This document shows, piece by piece, positions 26,101-36,345 of a stretch of DNA of 64,000 nt (its first letter is position 1; every line of letters begins with the position of its first letter). Both the position numbers and the translations under genes were made by a program. The stretch spans positions 3,761,001-3,825,000 of the forward strand of contig NZ_CP052859.1 in assembly GCF_012935695.1 (NCBI RefSeq), written 5' to 3'. The notes under the pieces are model-generated. The model worked only from the letters and a program-made list of their open reading frames with translations, made no database searches and was not told the DNA's origin. Origin of the DNA: Pseudomonas sp. ADAK18. Its GTDB lineage: Bacteria > Pseudomonadota > Gammaproteobacteria > Pseudomonadales > Pseudomonadaceae.

Positions 26101-27039
26101 TTATAACTGAACGCCGCGCATTGTTTTAACGGAAGCTGCGATGCTCTGAAACGCGTGTTTTGCTTCTCGTGTAAAGGTAGCGGCCACGAAAACATGAAAA
26201 GCACCGGGGTACTCTTCATACACTAATTCCACACCGGCAAAAGTCGCTTTTGCAGAAAACGTCCGTGCATCAATCACAAATATATCGTGATCCCCCTGAA
26301 ACAGGCTAATGGGCGGCAACCCTGAAAGATGCGCATATAAAGGACTCATATGCGCAGAGGATGGATCTTCAGACCCTGCCCACCATTTACCGCACTCTCG
26401 CAATGCATCGACCCTCAACATAATATCCTTATCCTCTAACGCATAAACGCGCTCGTCCCTTAGACCAAGATCCAGCCAAGGCGAAAATAGGATAAGTCTG
26501 TCAGGCAATGCAAGCCCAGCATCACGCCGTCTTATGGCAAGCGTTAACGCAAAATTTCCACCCGCACTATCGCCCGCGACAATAATGCGCTCGCCAGGCC
26601 ATTTCGCTAACACTCTCTCATAAACATTATCAATTAACGATGTTCCCCTACGAGCGTCATTTTCGGGCGCAAGGGCATAAAACGGCACGGTAACACTGAA
26701 TCCAGTAACATCAATGAGCGCCGCTATAATATCCCAATGAGATTTTCTCAATGGATATATATACGCACCTCCGTGCAAGTAGATAATACGCCCGCTCCTG
26801 ACATGCGAGTACTTGGGCGTGAGCGTAAGCACTTTTTGCCCGTCAAACTCCCACTCGTCCACAACGCACGTTGAACGTAGCTGTGAGGGTATTTCCGCGG
26901 CACTCGGATACTGGCGATTCGCAACGAGCCCAGAAACACTGCCCGAATCGCGAATGACTTTCCATTTCCAGCCTAAAAAAATGCGCGCAAAGTAAAGGAA
27001 AAGACTTACTCGTTTAAGCTTATTATTTTGCTTCAGCAT
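26101..27039 (-). CDS. Alpha/beta hydrolase of the hormone-sensitive-lipase family
   Basis: Probable esterase, 312 residues. It has the oxyanion-hole motif HGGAY (YLHGGAYIYPL), the nucleophile elbow GDSAGGN, the acid in GDHDIF and the catalytic His in PGAFHVF, the complete set for the HSL (bacterial type IV) esterases. Start taken at ATG 27039 (MLKQNNKL) with GGGG upstream; the frame continues to 27141 into the upstream gene without a clear site. It lies 58 bp downstream of the thiolase in the same direction, so it is probably the last gene of the LysR-linked degradation cluster, where it may release an acid or alcohol from an ester or lactone. Confidence 0.85.
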   Translation of the reverse strand: MLKQNNKLKRVSLFLYFARIFLGWKWKVIRDSGSVSGLVANRQYPSAAEIPSQLRSTCVVDEWEFDGQKVLTLTPKYSHVRSGRIIYLHGGAYIYPLRKSHWDIIAALIDVTGFSVTVPFYALAPENDARRGTSLIDNVYERVLAKWPGERIIVAGDSAGGNFALTLAIRRRDAGLALPDRLILFSPWLDLGLRDERVYALEDKDIMLRVDALRECGKWWAGSEDPSSAHMSPLYAHLSGLPPISLFQGDHDIFVIDARTFSAKATFAGVELVYEEYPGAFHVFVAATFTREAKHAFQSIAASVKTMRGVQL

Positions 27040-27097
27040 ATAAACCCCAAACAAAACAACCTGCGATAGCGCCCTATATACACGCCATACGCAACTG

Positions 27098-28276
27098 CTA
27101 AAAAATCTCGAACAAACCAGCCGCTCCCATGCCACCGCCAATACACATTGTAACTACCGCGTATTTAACACCACGACGATGCCCTTCAATCAATGCATGG
27201 CCGGTCATTCTTGCGCCCGACATTCCGTACGGATGGCCAATTGAAATAGCGCCTCCATTAACATTAAGTTTATCTGCCGGAATACCTAGTCTTTCGCGGC
27301 AATACAACACTTGTACTGCGAATGCTTCATTAAGCTCCCACAAGCCGATGTCATCCATCTTCAAACCGTTGAGGCTCAATAGCTTTGGTATGGCAAAAAC
27401 GGGCCCTATTCCCATCTCATCGGGTTCCAACCCAGCGACTGCCATTCCCACATAACGCCCCAACGGCTGTAGGCCTCTGCGCTCAGCCTCGAGTCTCTCC
27501 ATCAGTACAAGTGCGCTAGCCCCGTCCGAGAGCTGGCTTGCATTTCCGGCAGTAACGTTCTTCCCCGGTCCGCTAACAGGGTAGAGCCCCTGGAGACTTT
27601 CCAACGTAGTGTTGGGTCGATTGCCTTCGTCTCTCTGAAGAAAGACTTCCTTGTAGGACACATCGCCCGTCTCAATGTCTCGGTACGCCATCATGGAGGT
27701 GAAGGGCACAATCTCGTCGTCAAATAAATTACTTTTCTGAGCTGCCGAAGTCCGTATTTGCGATAGAAGAGCGTACTCATCGCATTCATCTCTGCTAATA
27801 CCATACCGCCTGGCAACGATATCCGCAGTCTCGACCATCTGCATGTACACGGTCTTTTTTATCGCAAAAAGCTCCATATCTGGTTCTATTCGCAGATGTT
27901 CATTTTGTACCATGGAGATGGACTCGACACCGCCGGCAACTGCTATCGTAACTCCGTCAACAATAATCTGTTTTGCAGCAGTCGCGATCGCCATAAGGCC
28001 AGAACCACACTGACGATCAATAGACATTCCGGAAACTTGAACTGGCAAACCTGCCCTGAGGGAAGCAAGACGACCAATATTCAAGCCTGAAACGCCCTGT
28101 TGCAATGAACATCCCATAATGACGTCTTCTACTTCCCCACCCTCAATACCGGCTCTTAACACAGCGTGCTTGATCGCATGCCCTGCCAAGGTCGCAGAAG
28201 GCGTTGCGTTGAAAGCGCCTCGATAGGCCTTACCGATTGGAGTTCGAGCGGTCGACACAATGACGGCTTCGCGCAT
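27098..28276 (-). CDS. Acetyl-CoA C-acyltransferase (thiolase)
   Basis: Degradative thiolase, 392 residues, cleaving 3-oxoacyl-CoA with CoA to release acetyl-CoA or propionyl-CoA. N-terminal [19 protein letters not shown], nucleophile C90 in DRQCGSGL, the His motif in [11 protein letters not shown] and the second active-site Cys in [13 protein letters not shown] are all present. Start at ATG 28276 with AAGGA eight bases upstream; an ATG at 28297 would precede this site. With the SDR and the acyl-CoA ligase upstream it makes the core of a beta-oxidation-like pathway. No enoyl-CoA hydratase or acyl-CoA dehydrogenase is present in the cluster, so other steps must come from elsewhere. Confidence 0.92.
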   Translation of the reverse strand: MREAVIVSTARTPIGKAYRGAFNATPSATLAGHAIKHAVLRAGIEGGEVEDVIMGCSLQQGVSGLNIGRLASLRAGLPVQVSGMSIDRQCGSGLMAIATAAKQIIVDGVTIAVAGGVESISMVQNEHLRIEPDMELFAIKKTVYMQMVETADIVARRYGISRDECDEYALLSQIRTSAAQKSNLFDDEIVPFTSMMAYRDIETGDVSYKEVFLQRDEGNRPNTTLESLQGLYPVSGPGKNVTAGNASQLSDGASALVLMERLEAERRGLQPLGRYVGMAVAGLEPDEMGIGPVFAIPKLLSLNGLKMDDIGLWELNEAFAVQVLYCRERLGIPADKLNVNGGAISIGHPYGMSGARMTGHALIEGHRRGVKYAVVTMCIGGGMGAAGLFEIF

Positions 28277-28293
28277 AAAAATTATCCTTTTCT

Positions 28294-29175
28294 TCACACA
28301 ATTCTTGGGCGGAATGCCGCAATTAGCTCTTGCTGCGACTGCTCTAAACCTGACTCCGGGACGAACTGGTTTTCGCGATCACCGATCTCGGCCCAATTGG
28401 CGATTACCCCATCAGCTGCGTCTTCGGAGTTACCTACGTAAACACCCGGTGTCAGTGTTATATAGGCGCGGGCGACATTGCCTCCACCCGCACATACGAT
28501 TGTTTTAGTAGGCGCATTATTGTGTACGAGAGAGAGAAGAACGGCGCTGACCGCCTCCGGCTTGAGCACGCGCTTTGCTTGCGGACCTAGAAGGCCGTCG
28601 GTCATTGATGTCAAAGCGGTAGGAGCGAGACAGTTGACTAGAATATTGTTCTTTACACCCTCCAGGGCCAGAGTTTGCATCAAACCCACCAGCGCCATTT
28701 TCGCTGCACCATAATTGGCTTGACCAAAGTTCCCGTACAGTCCGGAAGACGACGTTGTAAATACGATGCGTCCATAGTTCTGCTTACGCATCACATCCCA
28801 TACCGCTTTTGTACAAACAACACTTCCCATTAAATGAACATCAAGAACAGTCTTGAAGTCATCCAACGTCATTTTTGAAAACGAACGGTCACGCAAAATG
28901 CCCGCATTGCAAATTAAAATATCAATGCTGCCCCATCGTTCCACCGTGAGTGAAACCATCTCGGCGATCTTCGCCTCATCGGTGACCGAGCCTAAGAAAG
29001 CGATAGCGTCGCCACCTTTCGCGTTAATTTCATCGGCAACTATTTGAGCCGCAACTCCCACATCATTTACAATGACCCGAGCGCCCTGATGAGCCAAGAA
29101 ATGGGCATGAGCACGGCCCAAACCTGCTCCAGCGCCAGTAACGATAGCAACGCGACCTTTCAACTCTGCACTCAT
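28294..29175 (-). CDS. SDR dehydrogenase, 3-hydroxyacyl-CoA dehydrogenase type
   Basis: NAD(P)-dependent short-chain dehydrogenase, 293 residues. Cofactor motif [16 protein letters not shown], structural NAG (CNAGILRD), and the catalytic Ser and YxxxK in [18 protein letters not shown]. The long form with [15 protein letters not shown] and the C-terminal extension resemble the (3R)-hydroxyacyl-CoA dehydrogenase domain of multifunctional enzyme type 2. Likely oxidises a 3-hydroxyacyl-CoA for the thiolase encoded 17 bp downstream. Start at ATG 29175, with AAAGGAG ten bases upstream; a TTG at 29184 would be too close to it. Confidence 0.9.
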   Translation of the reverse strand: MSAELKGRVAIVTGAGAGLGRAHAHFLAHQGARVIVNDVGVAAQIVADEINAKGGDAIAFLGSVTDEAKIAEMVSLTVERWGSIDILICNAGILRDRSFSKMTLDDFKTVLDVHLMGSVVCTKAVWDVMRKQNYGRIVFTTSSSGLYGNFGQANYGAAKMALVGLMQTLALEGVKNNILVNCLAPTALTSMTDGLLGPQAKRVLKPEAVSAVLLSLVHNNAPTKTIVCAGGGNVARAYITLTPGVYVGNSEDAADGVIANWAEIGDRENQFVPESGLEQSQQELIAAFRPRIV

Positions 29176-29180
29176 TAAAA

Positions 29181-30719
29181 TCAAACTCCTTTGCTTGAAA
29201 TCACACGCGCTGTATAGCGCTCGCGTAACGCACGTTTGAGTACTTTACCTATCGGACTGATCGGCAGTTCATCGATAACCTCCCCTCCAGACAGGCGCTG
29301 TGTTTTACCTACTTTCGCGTTAACCCACTCGATAAGACTCAACGAATCAATCACTGTGTTTTTTAGAACAAAAAAAGCAAATGGCGTTTCTCCCCAAACA
29401 TCACTAGGTACACCAATAACAGCGCAGTCCTCGACAGCTGGGTGTTGCCGAATTATTGATTCGATGTCGGGTGGATAAATGTTAAACCCACCACTTATAA
29501 TCATATCCTTGGAGCGCCCGTGGAGCGTTAAAAACCCGTCCTCATCAAATCGACCCAGGTCTCCATGACGAATAAATATATCCCCGTGAGAGTCGGTCCA
29601 TAAAGCAGCTTCAGTGATGTCTGCACGACCGTGATAACCTTGCATCATAATATTAGATCGGCCAACGACCTCTCCAACCACTCCCTTCGCGCACTCTTTT
29701 CCATTCTCGTCGATAACACGGATATCATGTCCAGGCGCTGGCCGTCCGACCGTATGAAGCTTCTCCGGAAACTCATTAGCAAATAGAAGACAGGCGCCGC
29801 CGCCCTCGGTCATGCCATAAATTTCCATCAGGACGCCAGGCCAGCGACTGACAACATCTCTTTTTAGCTCTGCCGAAAAAGGTGCACTCGTGCAGGACTT
29901 GAAACGGAAACTGTCGAGATTGAAGTTACCAAAGTCAGTTAAGTTCATGATTCTTTGGTATTGGATGGGCACTAGCATCGTATGCGTTGCACACGTTCGC
30001 TCGGCCTCTTTTAGAAACGTCCTTGCGTCAAACTTTTCCATGAGCACTACCGTACCACCGTACGCCAGGGTCGGTAGCAAGCTAACAAGGGTTGTATTTG
30101 AATACAAAGGTGTAGCGACCAACGTCACCGCGTCGCAAAACTCTGCAATGGCGTAACCTGCAATTTGGCGCCAGCGCATACCGTGGGTTTGAACGATTCC
30201 TTTGGGAACACCCGTGGTGCCCGATGAATAAATTATATTAAAAGCATCACTGGATTTAACGTTTGGCGCTACATAATCCAAATTTTCGGGCCAGGTATTA
30301 ATCCAATCTTCCAGCAATTCCAACTCAACGACTTGCGCCCCCTTTAAGGAAAGTCTATTTTTCGAAAATGAGTCGATAAAGACAAGAGGTGCAGCACAAT
30401 CGCCAATCATTGCTTCGATCTGCTCAGCACTACCTGACGGCGCGATCGGAGCTACAACACAACCCGCAGTCACGACGCCCAAAAAAACCAGTAGCGACGA
30501 AACATTTGTATTTGAGACTACTGCAATAACGCTTCCGCGGGCTATTTTAGCCTGCTCAAGAGCGGATGCGATTTTCAGTACGGTGTCATGTAATTGTTCA
30601 TAGTCAATTTCTTCCTGCCCCGAAATGATTGCTTTTTTGGACGGACACTTACTTGCGTGCAATTCAATCAATTCGGACAACCGAACAAACGCGCGAGATG
30701 AAATATTCATAGTGGTCAT
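29181..30719 (-). CDS. Acyl-CoA synthetase (AMP-binding enzyme)
   Basis: Activates a carboxylic acid to its CoA thioester with ATP. 512 residues, ANL superfamily. P-loop-like IYSSGTTGVPKGI, then YGMTEGGGACLLF, RHGDLGRFDEDGFLTLHGRSKDMI with hinge, SGGFNIYPPDIE, and the C-terminal catalytic Lys in GKVLKRALRERY. Start at ATG 30719 with AAAAGGA eight bases upstream, the same ribosome site style as the thiolase gene, which supports one operon. The substrate cannot be read from the sequence; a medium-chain, terpenoid or steroid side-chain acid would fit. It is the first gene of the cluster and is divergent in role from, but on the same strand as, the LysR gene upstream. Confidence 0.92.
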   Translation of the reverse strand: MTTMNISSRAFVRLSELIELHASKCPSKKAIISGQEEIDYEQLHDTVLKIASALEQAKIARGSVIAVVSNTNVSSLLVFLGVVTAGCVVAPIAPSGSAEQIEAMIGDCAAPLVFIDSFSKNRLSLKGAQVVELELLEDWINTWPENLDYVAPNVKSSDAFNIIYSSGTTGVPKGIVQTHGMRWRQIAGYAIAEFCDAVTLVATPLYSNTTLVSLLPTLAYGGTVVLMEKFDARTFLKEAERTCATHTMLVPIQYQRIMNLTDFGNFNLDSFRFKSCTSAPFSAELKRDVVSRWPGVLMEIYGMTEGGGACLLFANEFPEKLHTVGRPAPGHDIRVIDENGKECAKGVVGEVVGRSNIMMQGYHGRADITEAALWTDSHGDIFIRHGDLGRFDEDGFLTLHGRSKDMIISGGFNIYPPDIESIIRQHPAVEDCAVIGVPSDVWGETPFAFFVLKNTVIDSLSLIEWVNAKVGKTQRLSGGEVIDELPISPIGKVLKRALRERYTARVISSKGV

Positions 30720-30900
30720 AGTGATTATCCTTTTTATGCAGGATCTACTATCACCTTTAAGATAACGCACGAAAAGACGTCATACAGAAACGAAGCGTTT
30801 CAAAAATGAAACGATAGAGCAATGCACGCGCAGAACTAAAACCAGCGCTGAATGGCCTATCAAAAAAAATAACACGAAACTTGATAAGCACTTTAAAATA

Positions 30901-31875
30901 TCAAGTGCGCTGCTTTAAATAATGTTCGATTACTCGACCAGCGCGTTTTTTTTGGTCGGCAATTACATCCTCAACAAACCCTAGAAAAACTTGCAACTTT
31001 GGCACCATTGAAACCCGATCAGTGTATAGCGCATAGAGCGCTGGACAGCTTGAGATCCTGTAATCAGGCAAGATATGGACAAAATCACCACTAAGAATAC
31101 CGCCTATCATTGACGCTATTGGCAATGGTGCAATAACTTGTCCGTTTTTTACCAACTCCAAAATTTGATGGTGGTCTGTTGATGCAAACCTTTTCCATGT
31201 TGGCAATACATATTTCTTATCACCCCGAATGAGTTCAAGCTTAGGCACATAGGCGGGTAACCGCCCAGGATTAGTTGAATCAACGTCTAGATAGTAATTA
31301 CCTATTACCGCGTGTTCAGACAATTCTTCTGGTGAAACCGGCATGCCCTTGCTCGAAGCATACTGCTTGCTGGCCACCAGTATAGTTTGTATCTCTGTCA
31401 TTTTTCGTGCAACTAAACGCGAATCGGACAACCATCCCGAGTGCAGCACAACATCAAGGGATGTTGCTTCCGGCATTAACCGCTCCCCCACATTTATACG
31501 AAGATCGATATCAGGATACCTCTCCAGAAAGTTATGTAGATAGGGCGTTAATATGATCCGAGCGAGATCACTCGGACAACCGACTCTAAGAGTTCCCATG
31601 GGTTCACCGCGATAGGCGGCAATTTCAGAACCTACATCAGCGATCTCTTCACGTATCCTGCAGCATCGAGCATACATTATCTTTCCCGCTTCAGTTAATT
31701 GGCTTTTGCGAGCCGTTCTTTCAATCAGCTTAACTTTAAAAACTGATTCTAGATTCGAAACTGCACGACTAACGGTAGCCTTGGGCAGCCCCAAAGCCCT
31801 CGCGGCACCTGAAATTGACTCGACATCACCGACCGTTGCAAAAATTACAAATCCATCTTGCTTATCTGAAGTCAT
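30901..31875 (-). CDS. LysR-family transcriptional regulator
   Basis: DNA-binding regulator, 324 residues: a winged helix-turn-helix at residues 1-65 (VESISGAARALGLPKATVSRAVSNLE) and a substrate-binding domain with the usual start (MGTLRVGCPSDLARIIL). Start at ATG 31875 with GAGGG eight bases upstream; the frame to 31968 has no ribosome site. It lies 180 bp upstream of the acyl-CoA ligase and in the same direction, so it most likely controls the ligase-SDR-thiolase-hydrolase operon. The effector is unknown. Confidence 0.9.
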   Translation of the reverse strand: MTSDKQDGFVIFATVGDVESISGAARALGLPKATVSRAVSNLESVFKVKLIERTARKSQLTEAGKIMYARCCRIREEIADVGSEIAAYRGEPMGTLRVGCPSDLARIILTPYLHNFLERYPDIDLRINVGERLMPEATSLDVVLHSGWLSDSRLVARKMTEIQTILVASKQYASSKGMPVSPEELSEHAVIGNYYLDVDSTNPGRLPAYVPKLELIRGDKKYVLPTWKRFASTDHHQILELVKNGQVIAPLPIASMIGGILSGDFVHILPDYRISSCPALYALYTDRVSMVPKLQVFLGFVEDVIADQKKRAGRVIEHYLKQRT

Positions 31876-32100
31876 GCTGACACCCTCATTGCAAAAACTC
31901 GCGTAATGCGTCATACCAAGACTGCCTCTCGATAAGTCTAGCCGATTCAATGAGCAACGCACATCCACTCAACCCTATAAATTCTACCTACACCCCCAAC
32001 AGAATTCACACTTCAAAATAGCCAATAAATAATGTTAAGCCAGAAAAAGTATATACACCCTCATGAACTGCATTTATCTTTTTTACTTGCCGAATTAGTC

Positions 32101-33942
32101 TTAAGCATCCAATTCCAGATCGATCTCCAACAACGACCTTTCATTAGATGCGACAGTCCCTAGGTACAGTCGCCCATTTAGCTCCGCAACACCCGTTACC
32201 TCGCTATAGCTTAAGTCAGAACTTTGCAAATCTTCGAGCAATCGTCCATCTTGATCAAAGCACATCACCCACGCTGTGTGCGCGGGTTTAGGTTGGATTT
32301 TTTGAGGCATTGCCCAGATAATTTTACGAAGTAGCACTGAAGAATTTGCAAATGAATCCAGCGCGGCTATGCGTGGGCTAACCATGGCTACCCAAAAACG
32401 CCCGTTCTTTATACGGGACATGTTATCAGGTAGCCCTGGGAGATTATCAGCCAACACTTCACAATCGCCCTCGCGTTCGCCTTGCACCCAAAGGCGGCTT
32501 AGCCTGTAAGCGGCAGTTTCAACGAACAGCACCGCACTCTCATCATCATTCAAACTGAGCCCGTTCGGAAAATAGAGCCCCGATAACACAACGGTAACTT
32601 CACCATTTGGATCACGACGTAACAGGCGTCCTGATGGTCTATGCTCGATGAACGCTCCCGCTGCTTGTTCAAAGTCAAAACGGGAGGTCGACTCGGTGAA
32701 CCAAATGGTTCCATCTTTAGCAATTGTTGCATTTGAACAAAATCTGAGAGGAAAAGTATTAACAAACTCCACCAAAGGTACCAACACCTGCGTCTGAAAA
32801 TCGAAAGAAAGCAGGCCCTTGTGTGCATCACAAATTATCAGCCGTCCATCTGCAGTAAGCTCTAAGCCAAGGGGGCGTCCTCCCGTACTGCACAAGGTAA
32901 CTTCCAATCGCGTTATAGGGTCTACTCTTAGTATCCGACCGTCGGCCACTCCGCAAATAAGTCGACCTTGAGTATCAACAATGACGTCCTCAGGAGTAGA
33001 CCCGGATATGGGTAATTTTAAAGCCTTTGGAATTTTCCGCTCGGACGATGATTTCGCAGCTCGCTCAGTGGGTGGAGCAATAGTCCGCTTCAGTGGCTCA
33101 ATCGTGGCTTTCGGCGCAGGTGCAAGTTGCGGAAGTGTCGGACGGCCTTCTCGGCAATAAGTATAAGTGTTCTCGACCTCATAGGCATGAATAGCACTGC
33201 AGAACCAAGCTTGTTTGGAAGGAAAATCACCATCTGTTACGCGGTCCAGGGCTTGCAGCATGTCGGCCTTAGAGCGACTTCCTATGATCACTGCCGCATG
33301 ATATTGGTCATCTTCAGGGTTATCATGAGCGACGCCAGGAGAATCCCACTGACTCTGATCCCATTCCAAAAATACTTGGCTACGCAGCTCCAGTATATCC
33401 ACTGACTGATTTAAAACTGTACAGAGCTCCTGACTGATAAATCGTTCAAACTGCTCACCACTGATACCTATTTTACGCTTGATCAGTGCAACACATCGAA
33501 AACCGACGGGCTCGTCATAGCCGCTTTTGAACCATGCCCCCCCTCTAATCGATGTAATATATAAAATCGTACGAGCAAATACATTAACCTCATCACTCAA
33601 TATTTTTTTACTGTATCGACTGTTGAGAAGTAACGAAACTCTTCCTTTAAGGCGAACTTCCGGCATGCCATCAATTCTTCGAAACAGTGGAATAGTTGTT
33701 TCGACACCATCCATATCTGGCCACAGCCCGGTAGACTCGTAAGCAAAGTGGTGTTGCCGATAGTCTGACAGTGCAGGATTACGAGCGACAATTTGCGCAT
33801 GCCCTTCCCTCCAGTAAGATCGCGCCGCCTCTCGCGGCAAATCAGACCGATACCAGAGAAGGACTGCCAAGTCCATAGCATAAACAGGGCCGTCTGCCTG
33901 TCCTGCAGCGCTTTTAGGAACTGTGCTAAAACCTTTCATCAT
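32101..33942 (-). CDS. EthD-like (two domains) fused to SMP-30/strictosidine-synthase-like beta-propeller
   Basis: A 613-residue protein I do not recognise as a described fusion. Residues about 20-260 contain two ferredoxin-like EthD/dimeric alpha-beta-barrel segments (one with MDLAVLLWYRSDLPREAARSYW and H49, the other with VGFRCVALIKRKIGISGEQFERF). A Pro/Ala/Lys-rich linker at about 280-320 follows. Residues 325-613 form a six-bladed beta-propeller of the SMP-30/strictosidine synthase type (VIVDTQGRLICGVADGRILR, GRPLGLELTADGRLIICDA, FPNGLSLNDDESAVLFVETA, LPDNMSRIKNGRFWVAMV). Such propellers are lactonases or esterases, and EthD-like domains bind or rearrange hydrophobic ring compounds, so it may act in the neighbouring degradation pathway. 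Upstream SD GGAG; alternative start at 33939. No signal peptide. Confidence 0.75.
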   Translation of the reverse strand: MMKGFSTVPKSAAGQADGPVYAMDLAVLLWYRSDLPREAARSYWREGHAQIVARNPALSDYRQHHFAYESTGLWPDMDGVETTIPLFRRIDGMPEVRLKGRVSLLLNSRYSKKILSDEVNVFARTILYITSIRGGAWFKSGYDEPVGFRCVALIKRKIGISGEQFERFISQELCTVLNQSVDILELRSQVFLEWDQSQWDSPGVAHDNPEDDQYHAAVIIGSRSKADMLQALDRVTDGDFPSKQAWFCSAIHAYEVENTYTYCREGRPTLPQLAPAPKATIEPLKRTIAPPTERAAKSSSERKIPKALKLPISGSTPEDVIVDTQGRLICGVADGRILRVDPITRLEVTLCSTGGRPLGLELTADGRLIICDAHKGLLSFDFQTQVLVPLVEFVNTFPLRFCSNATIAKDGTIWFTESTSRFDFEQAAGAFIEHRPSGRLLRRDPNGEVTVVLSGLYFPNGLSLNDDESAVLFVETAAYRLSRLWVQGEREGDCEVLADNLPGLPDNMSRIKNGRFWVAMVSPRIAALDSFANSSVLLRKIIWAMPQKIQPKPAHTAWVMCFDQDGRLLEDLQSSDLSYSEVTGVAELNGRLYLGTVASNERSLLEIDLELDA

Positions 33943-34084
33943 CTCTGCTCCGCTATCTTATTATTGAGATTTGTGGCTAAGCGTTAGCGTAAAGCTAGCC
34001 ACTGTTTCCTTGTTAGTAAATTTTTTCAGCCCTCTGACCTGCACTATCATCCGTGATCTTTTTTAATATTAGACAGTTTAATAT

Positions 34085-34675
34085 TTACAACGTTGGGCAG
34101 GCCCACACCTTTGAAGCCTGTGCTATATCATTGGCTAAGCGGTCAATATTCCTCTGATGCGCTAACACAAGGGTGTCCAATGTCAAGCCTGCTGGCTCCC
34201 TAATCACGCTCGCACAGGTAATATCGAAAGGCTTGTTTCCTTCGCCGTGTTTACTCAAACTCCAGACAGCGTCAACTAACGCATAATTCCCCAAGAGTGA
34301 ATCAAATCGGCGGATATCGAGCTGTACCAAAATAAGTGGTGTGTTGGTCGCTTTGGTAAAGCCTGTAATATTACGCCCCCCCAACTTTAACTCCAGTTGC
34401 CCGGCCACTGCGTCATGAAATTCATCGGCCAAAGGCGCACTCCAGCGTGCGCTTTCCAATAACATCAATCCGTCTGCACTCTTGCGCACCACTATTTGCG
34501 GTTGATCTACCTGCATCGGCACTCGTACATCCAACATTTCAAACTGAATTGACGGTGAGTTCATTACCTGGCGTTGCTCGGGCGCCGTGGGCATCAGCGT
34601 GTAGTATCGTATCGGCGGCGAACCACATGCCGACAAAGCAAGTAAGAAAAATAGGGCTATGGAACGTAGAATCAT
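34085..34675 (-). CDS. pqiC: PqiC-like lipoprotein
   Basis: Outer-membrane lipoprotein partner of PqiB. 196 residues: lipoprotein signal MILRSIALFFLLALSAC with lipobox LSAC, then the ABC-type auxiliary domain (PIRYYTLMPTAPEQRQ, FEMLDVRVPMQVDQPQIV, SARWSAPLADEFHDAVAGQLE). Start at ATG 34675, since AGGA is nine bases upstream of it; an ATG at 34684 would overlap that site. The stop of pqiB lies just upstream, giving one operon with the two PqiA halves. In E. coli PqiABC forms a tunnel across the envelope for lipids and is induced by paraquat and membrane stress. Confidence 0.85.
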   Translation of the reverse strand: MILRSIALFFLLALSACGSPPIRYYTLMPTAPEQRQVMNSPSIQFEMLDVRVPMQVDQPQIVVRKSADGLMLLESARWSAPLADEFHDAVAGQLELKLGGRNITGFTKATNTPLILVQLDIRRFDSLLGNYALVDAVWSLSKHGEGNKPFDITCASVIREPAGLTLDTLVLAHQRNIDRLANDIAQASKVWACPTL

Positions 34676-34680
34676 GTCGG

Positions 34681-36345
34681 TCATTCCTGATCAATTTTAT
34701 GAGAACCTGAAGAGGTTGGCTGATAGGCGTCGGGCTTGCCCTCTTTCAAGCGCCCTCGGATCAGAGATTCTGGCTGGCGCCCAAGGAAATCGGTGAGTAC
34801 GCGAATCGAACGCGCAGTACGCTGTACTTCATACATCGCTTGGCCAAGTTGCCGACGTTGAGGTGAATCTTCGTCTAAACTGTTATTTACAGTTGCTAGG
34901 GTTTTTCGAGTCTGCACAAGCGTTTCGTGCATTTCCGGAAGGACCTGGCCGTTGAATGTAACCAGGGTTTTGTTCAACTGCCCCAAGCTGCCATTAAAGT
35001 TATTGGCGATCTGATCGATAGGTACCTTGCTAAGCTTGTCAAGGAAGGCTTGCAATTGCTCCTGGGCCTTGTCAAGGCTTCCGGGGATAGTCGGGATAAG
35101 CAACGGTTGCGCAGACGCATCAAACACGACAGGCTTCGCGTTTGATACAAAGTTCATTGATATATACAGTTGCCCCGTGAGCAGGTTAGCACTTCGAGCC
35201 TGGGCGCGAAGGCCGTGCGCGACCATTTGTGAAATCAGATGAGCGCCTTTGGCATCATCAGCACCTTTCATCTCGATTAACTTATCGTTAGCCTTGCCTA
35301 AACGATTGGGATATATAACGACACCGATAATCGTTGGAAAGGATTCTTCCTTGTTGTCGTAATCCAGATCTACCGAAACCACGCGACCAACATTCACTCC
35401 CAAAAACTCTACCGGCGAGTTTACCGCAAGACCACGCAAAGACTGATCGAAACGCATCTGTACATAAAACCCTGGGCCATCTGGTCGCGCCAAGGCGGTT
35501 TCCATATCATCAAACAAAGTGAATTCAGAGCGCTCGTCAGCGACAGACTTATCATCGCTGTAATTAGGCTCGATAAAGGCGATACCGCCCGCTAAGATTG
35601 AAGCCACCGATTGAGTATTTACCTTTAACCCGTTGGCACCAAGGCTGACATCCACCCCGCTAGCATTCCAGAACCTACTGTTTTTACGCACGTACTGATC
35701 ATTCGGAGCATTGACGAAGATATCAACATCTACGCCTTTTCCTTCGCCGGCAAGATTATATGAAACCACTTGGCCGACCGGTATGTGACGGTAATAGACA
35801 GGAGAGCCTATATCCAACGACCCCAGGTCTGCGGAGTGCAGAGTGAAGCGCTTACCCTTCTTTCCGTAAACGATCGCAGGCGGATTTTCCAGGCCAATGA
35901 ACGTTTCATCCCGGGCTTTAGACTCACCAGGATCGGCGCCGATAAACGCCCCAGACAACAGTGTATCCACACCCGACACGCCACTCGCACCGATACGCGG
36001 GCGTACCACCCAAAAGCGCGTGCCACGGGAACTAAACGCATCAGCCGACTGATCCAGTTCAATGTTCGCATCAACGTATGCCCGATCGTCACTTAGAGCA
36101 ATTGAAACGACCTTGCCAATGACCACGTTCTTGTATTTGACCTGAGTCTTATTGGCCTCTAGCCCCTCCGCGGTGAGAAAGGTCACTACAATTTTTGGGC
36201 CAGCTGACATGGCTTTGTGCACCACCATCGACAAGCCGATCAAGCCAGCAATGATAGGCACAAGCCAGACAATGGAAATATTGAAGCGTTGGCTACTCAC
36301 TTCTGGACTCGAAAGCGTTGAGTTGGAGCGTTGGTGATCAGGCAT
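34681..36345 (-). CDS. pqiB: PqiB, MCE/MlaD-domain periplasmic protein
   Basis: 554 residues (E. coli PqiB 546). One N-terminal transmembrane helix (IVWLVPIIAGLIGLSMVVH) is followed by three MCE domains: about 40-130 (GPKIVVTFLTAEGLEANKTQVKYKNVVIGKV), 155-240 (YGKKGKRFTLHSADLGSLDIGSPVYYRHIPVG), and 285-400 (GFYVQMRFDQSLRGLAVNSPVEFLGVNVG). A long C-terminal helical segment follows, the PqiB needle. It stacks as hexamers to form a hydrophobic channel for lipid transport. The start overlaps the upstream pqiA half by 8 bp. Confidence 0.92.
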   Translation of the reverse strand: MPDHQRSNSTLSSPEVSSQRFNISIVWLVPIIAGLIGLSMVVHKAMSAGPKIVVTFLTAEGLEANKTQVKYKNVVIGKVVSIALSDDRAYVDANIELDQSADAFSSRGTRFWVVRPRIGASGVSGVDTLLSGAFIGADPGESKARDETFIGLENPPAIVYGKKGKRFTLHSADLGSLDIGSPVYYRHIPVGQVVSYNLAGEGKGVDVDIFVNAPNDQYVRKNSRFWNASGVDVSLGANGLKVNTQSVASILAGGIAFIEPNYSDDKSVADERSEFTLFDDMETALARPDGPGFYVQMRFDQSLRGLAVNSPVEFLGVNVGRVVSVDLDYDNKEESFPTIIGVVIYPNRLGKANDKLIEMKGADDAKGAHLISQMVAHGLRAQARSANLLTGQLYISMNFVSNAKPVVFDASAQPLLIPTIPGSLDKAQEQLQAFLDKLSKVPIDQIANNFNGSLGQLNKTLVTFNGQVLPEMHETLVQTRKTLATVNNSLDEDSPQRRQLGQAMYEVQRTARSIRVLTDFLGRQPESLIRGRLKEGKPDAYQPTSSGSHKIDQE

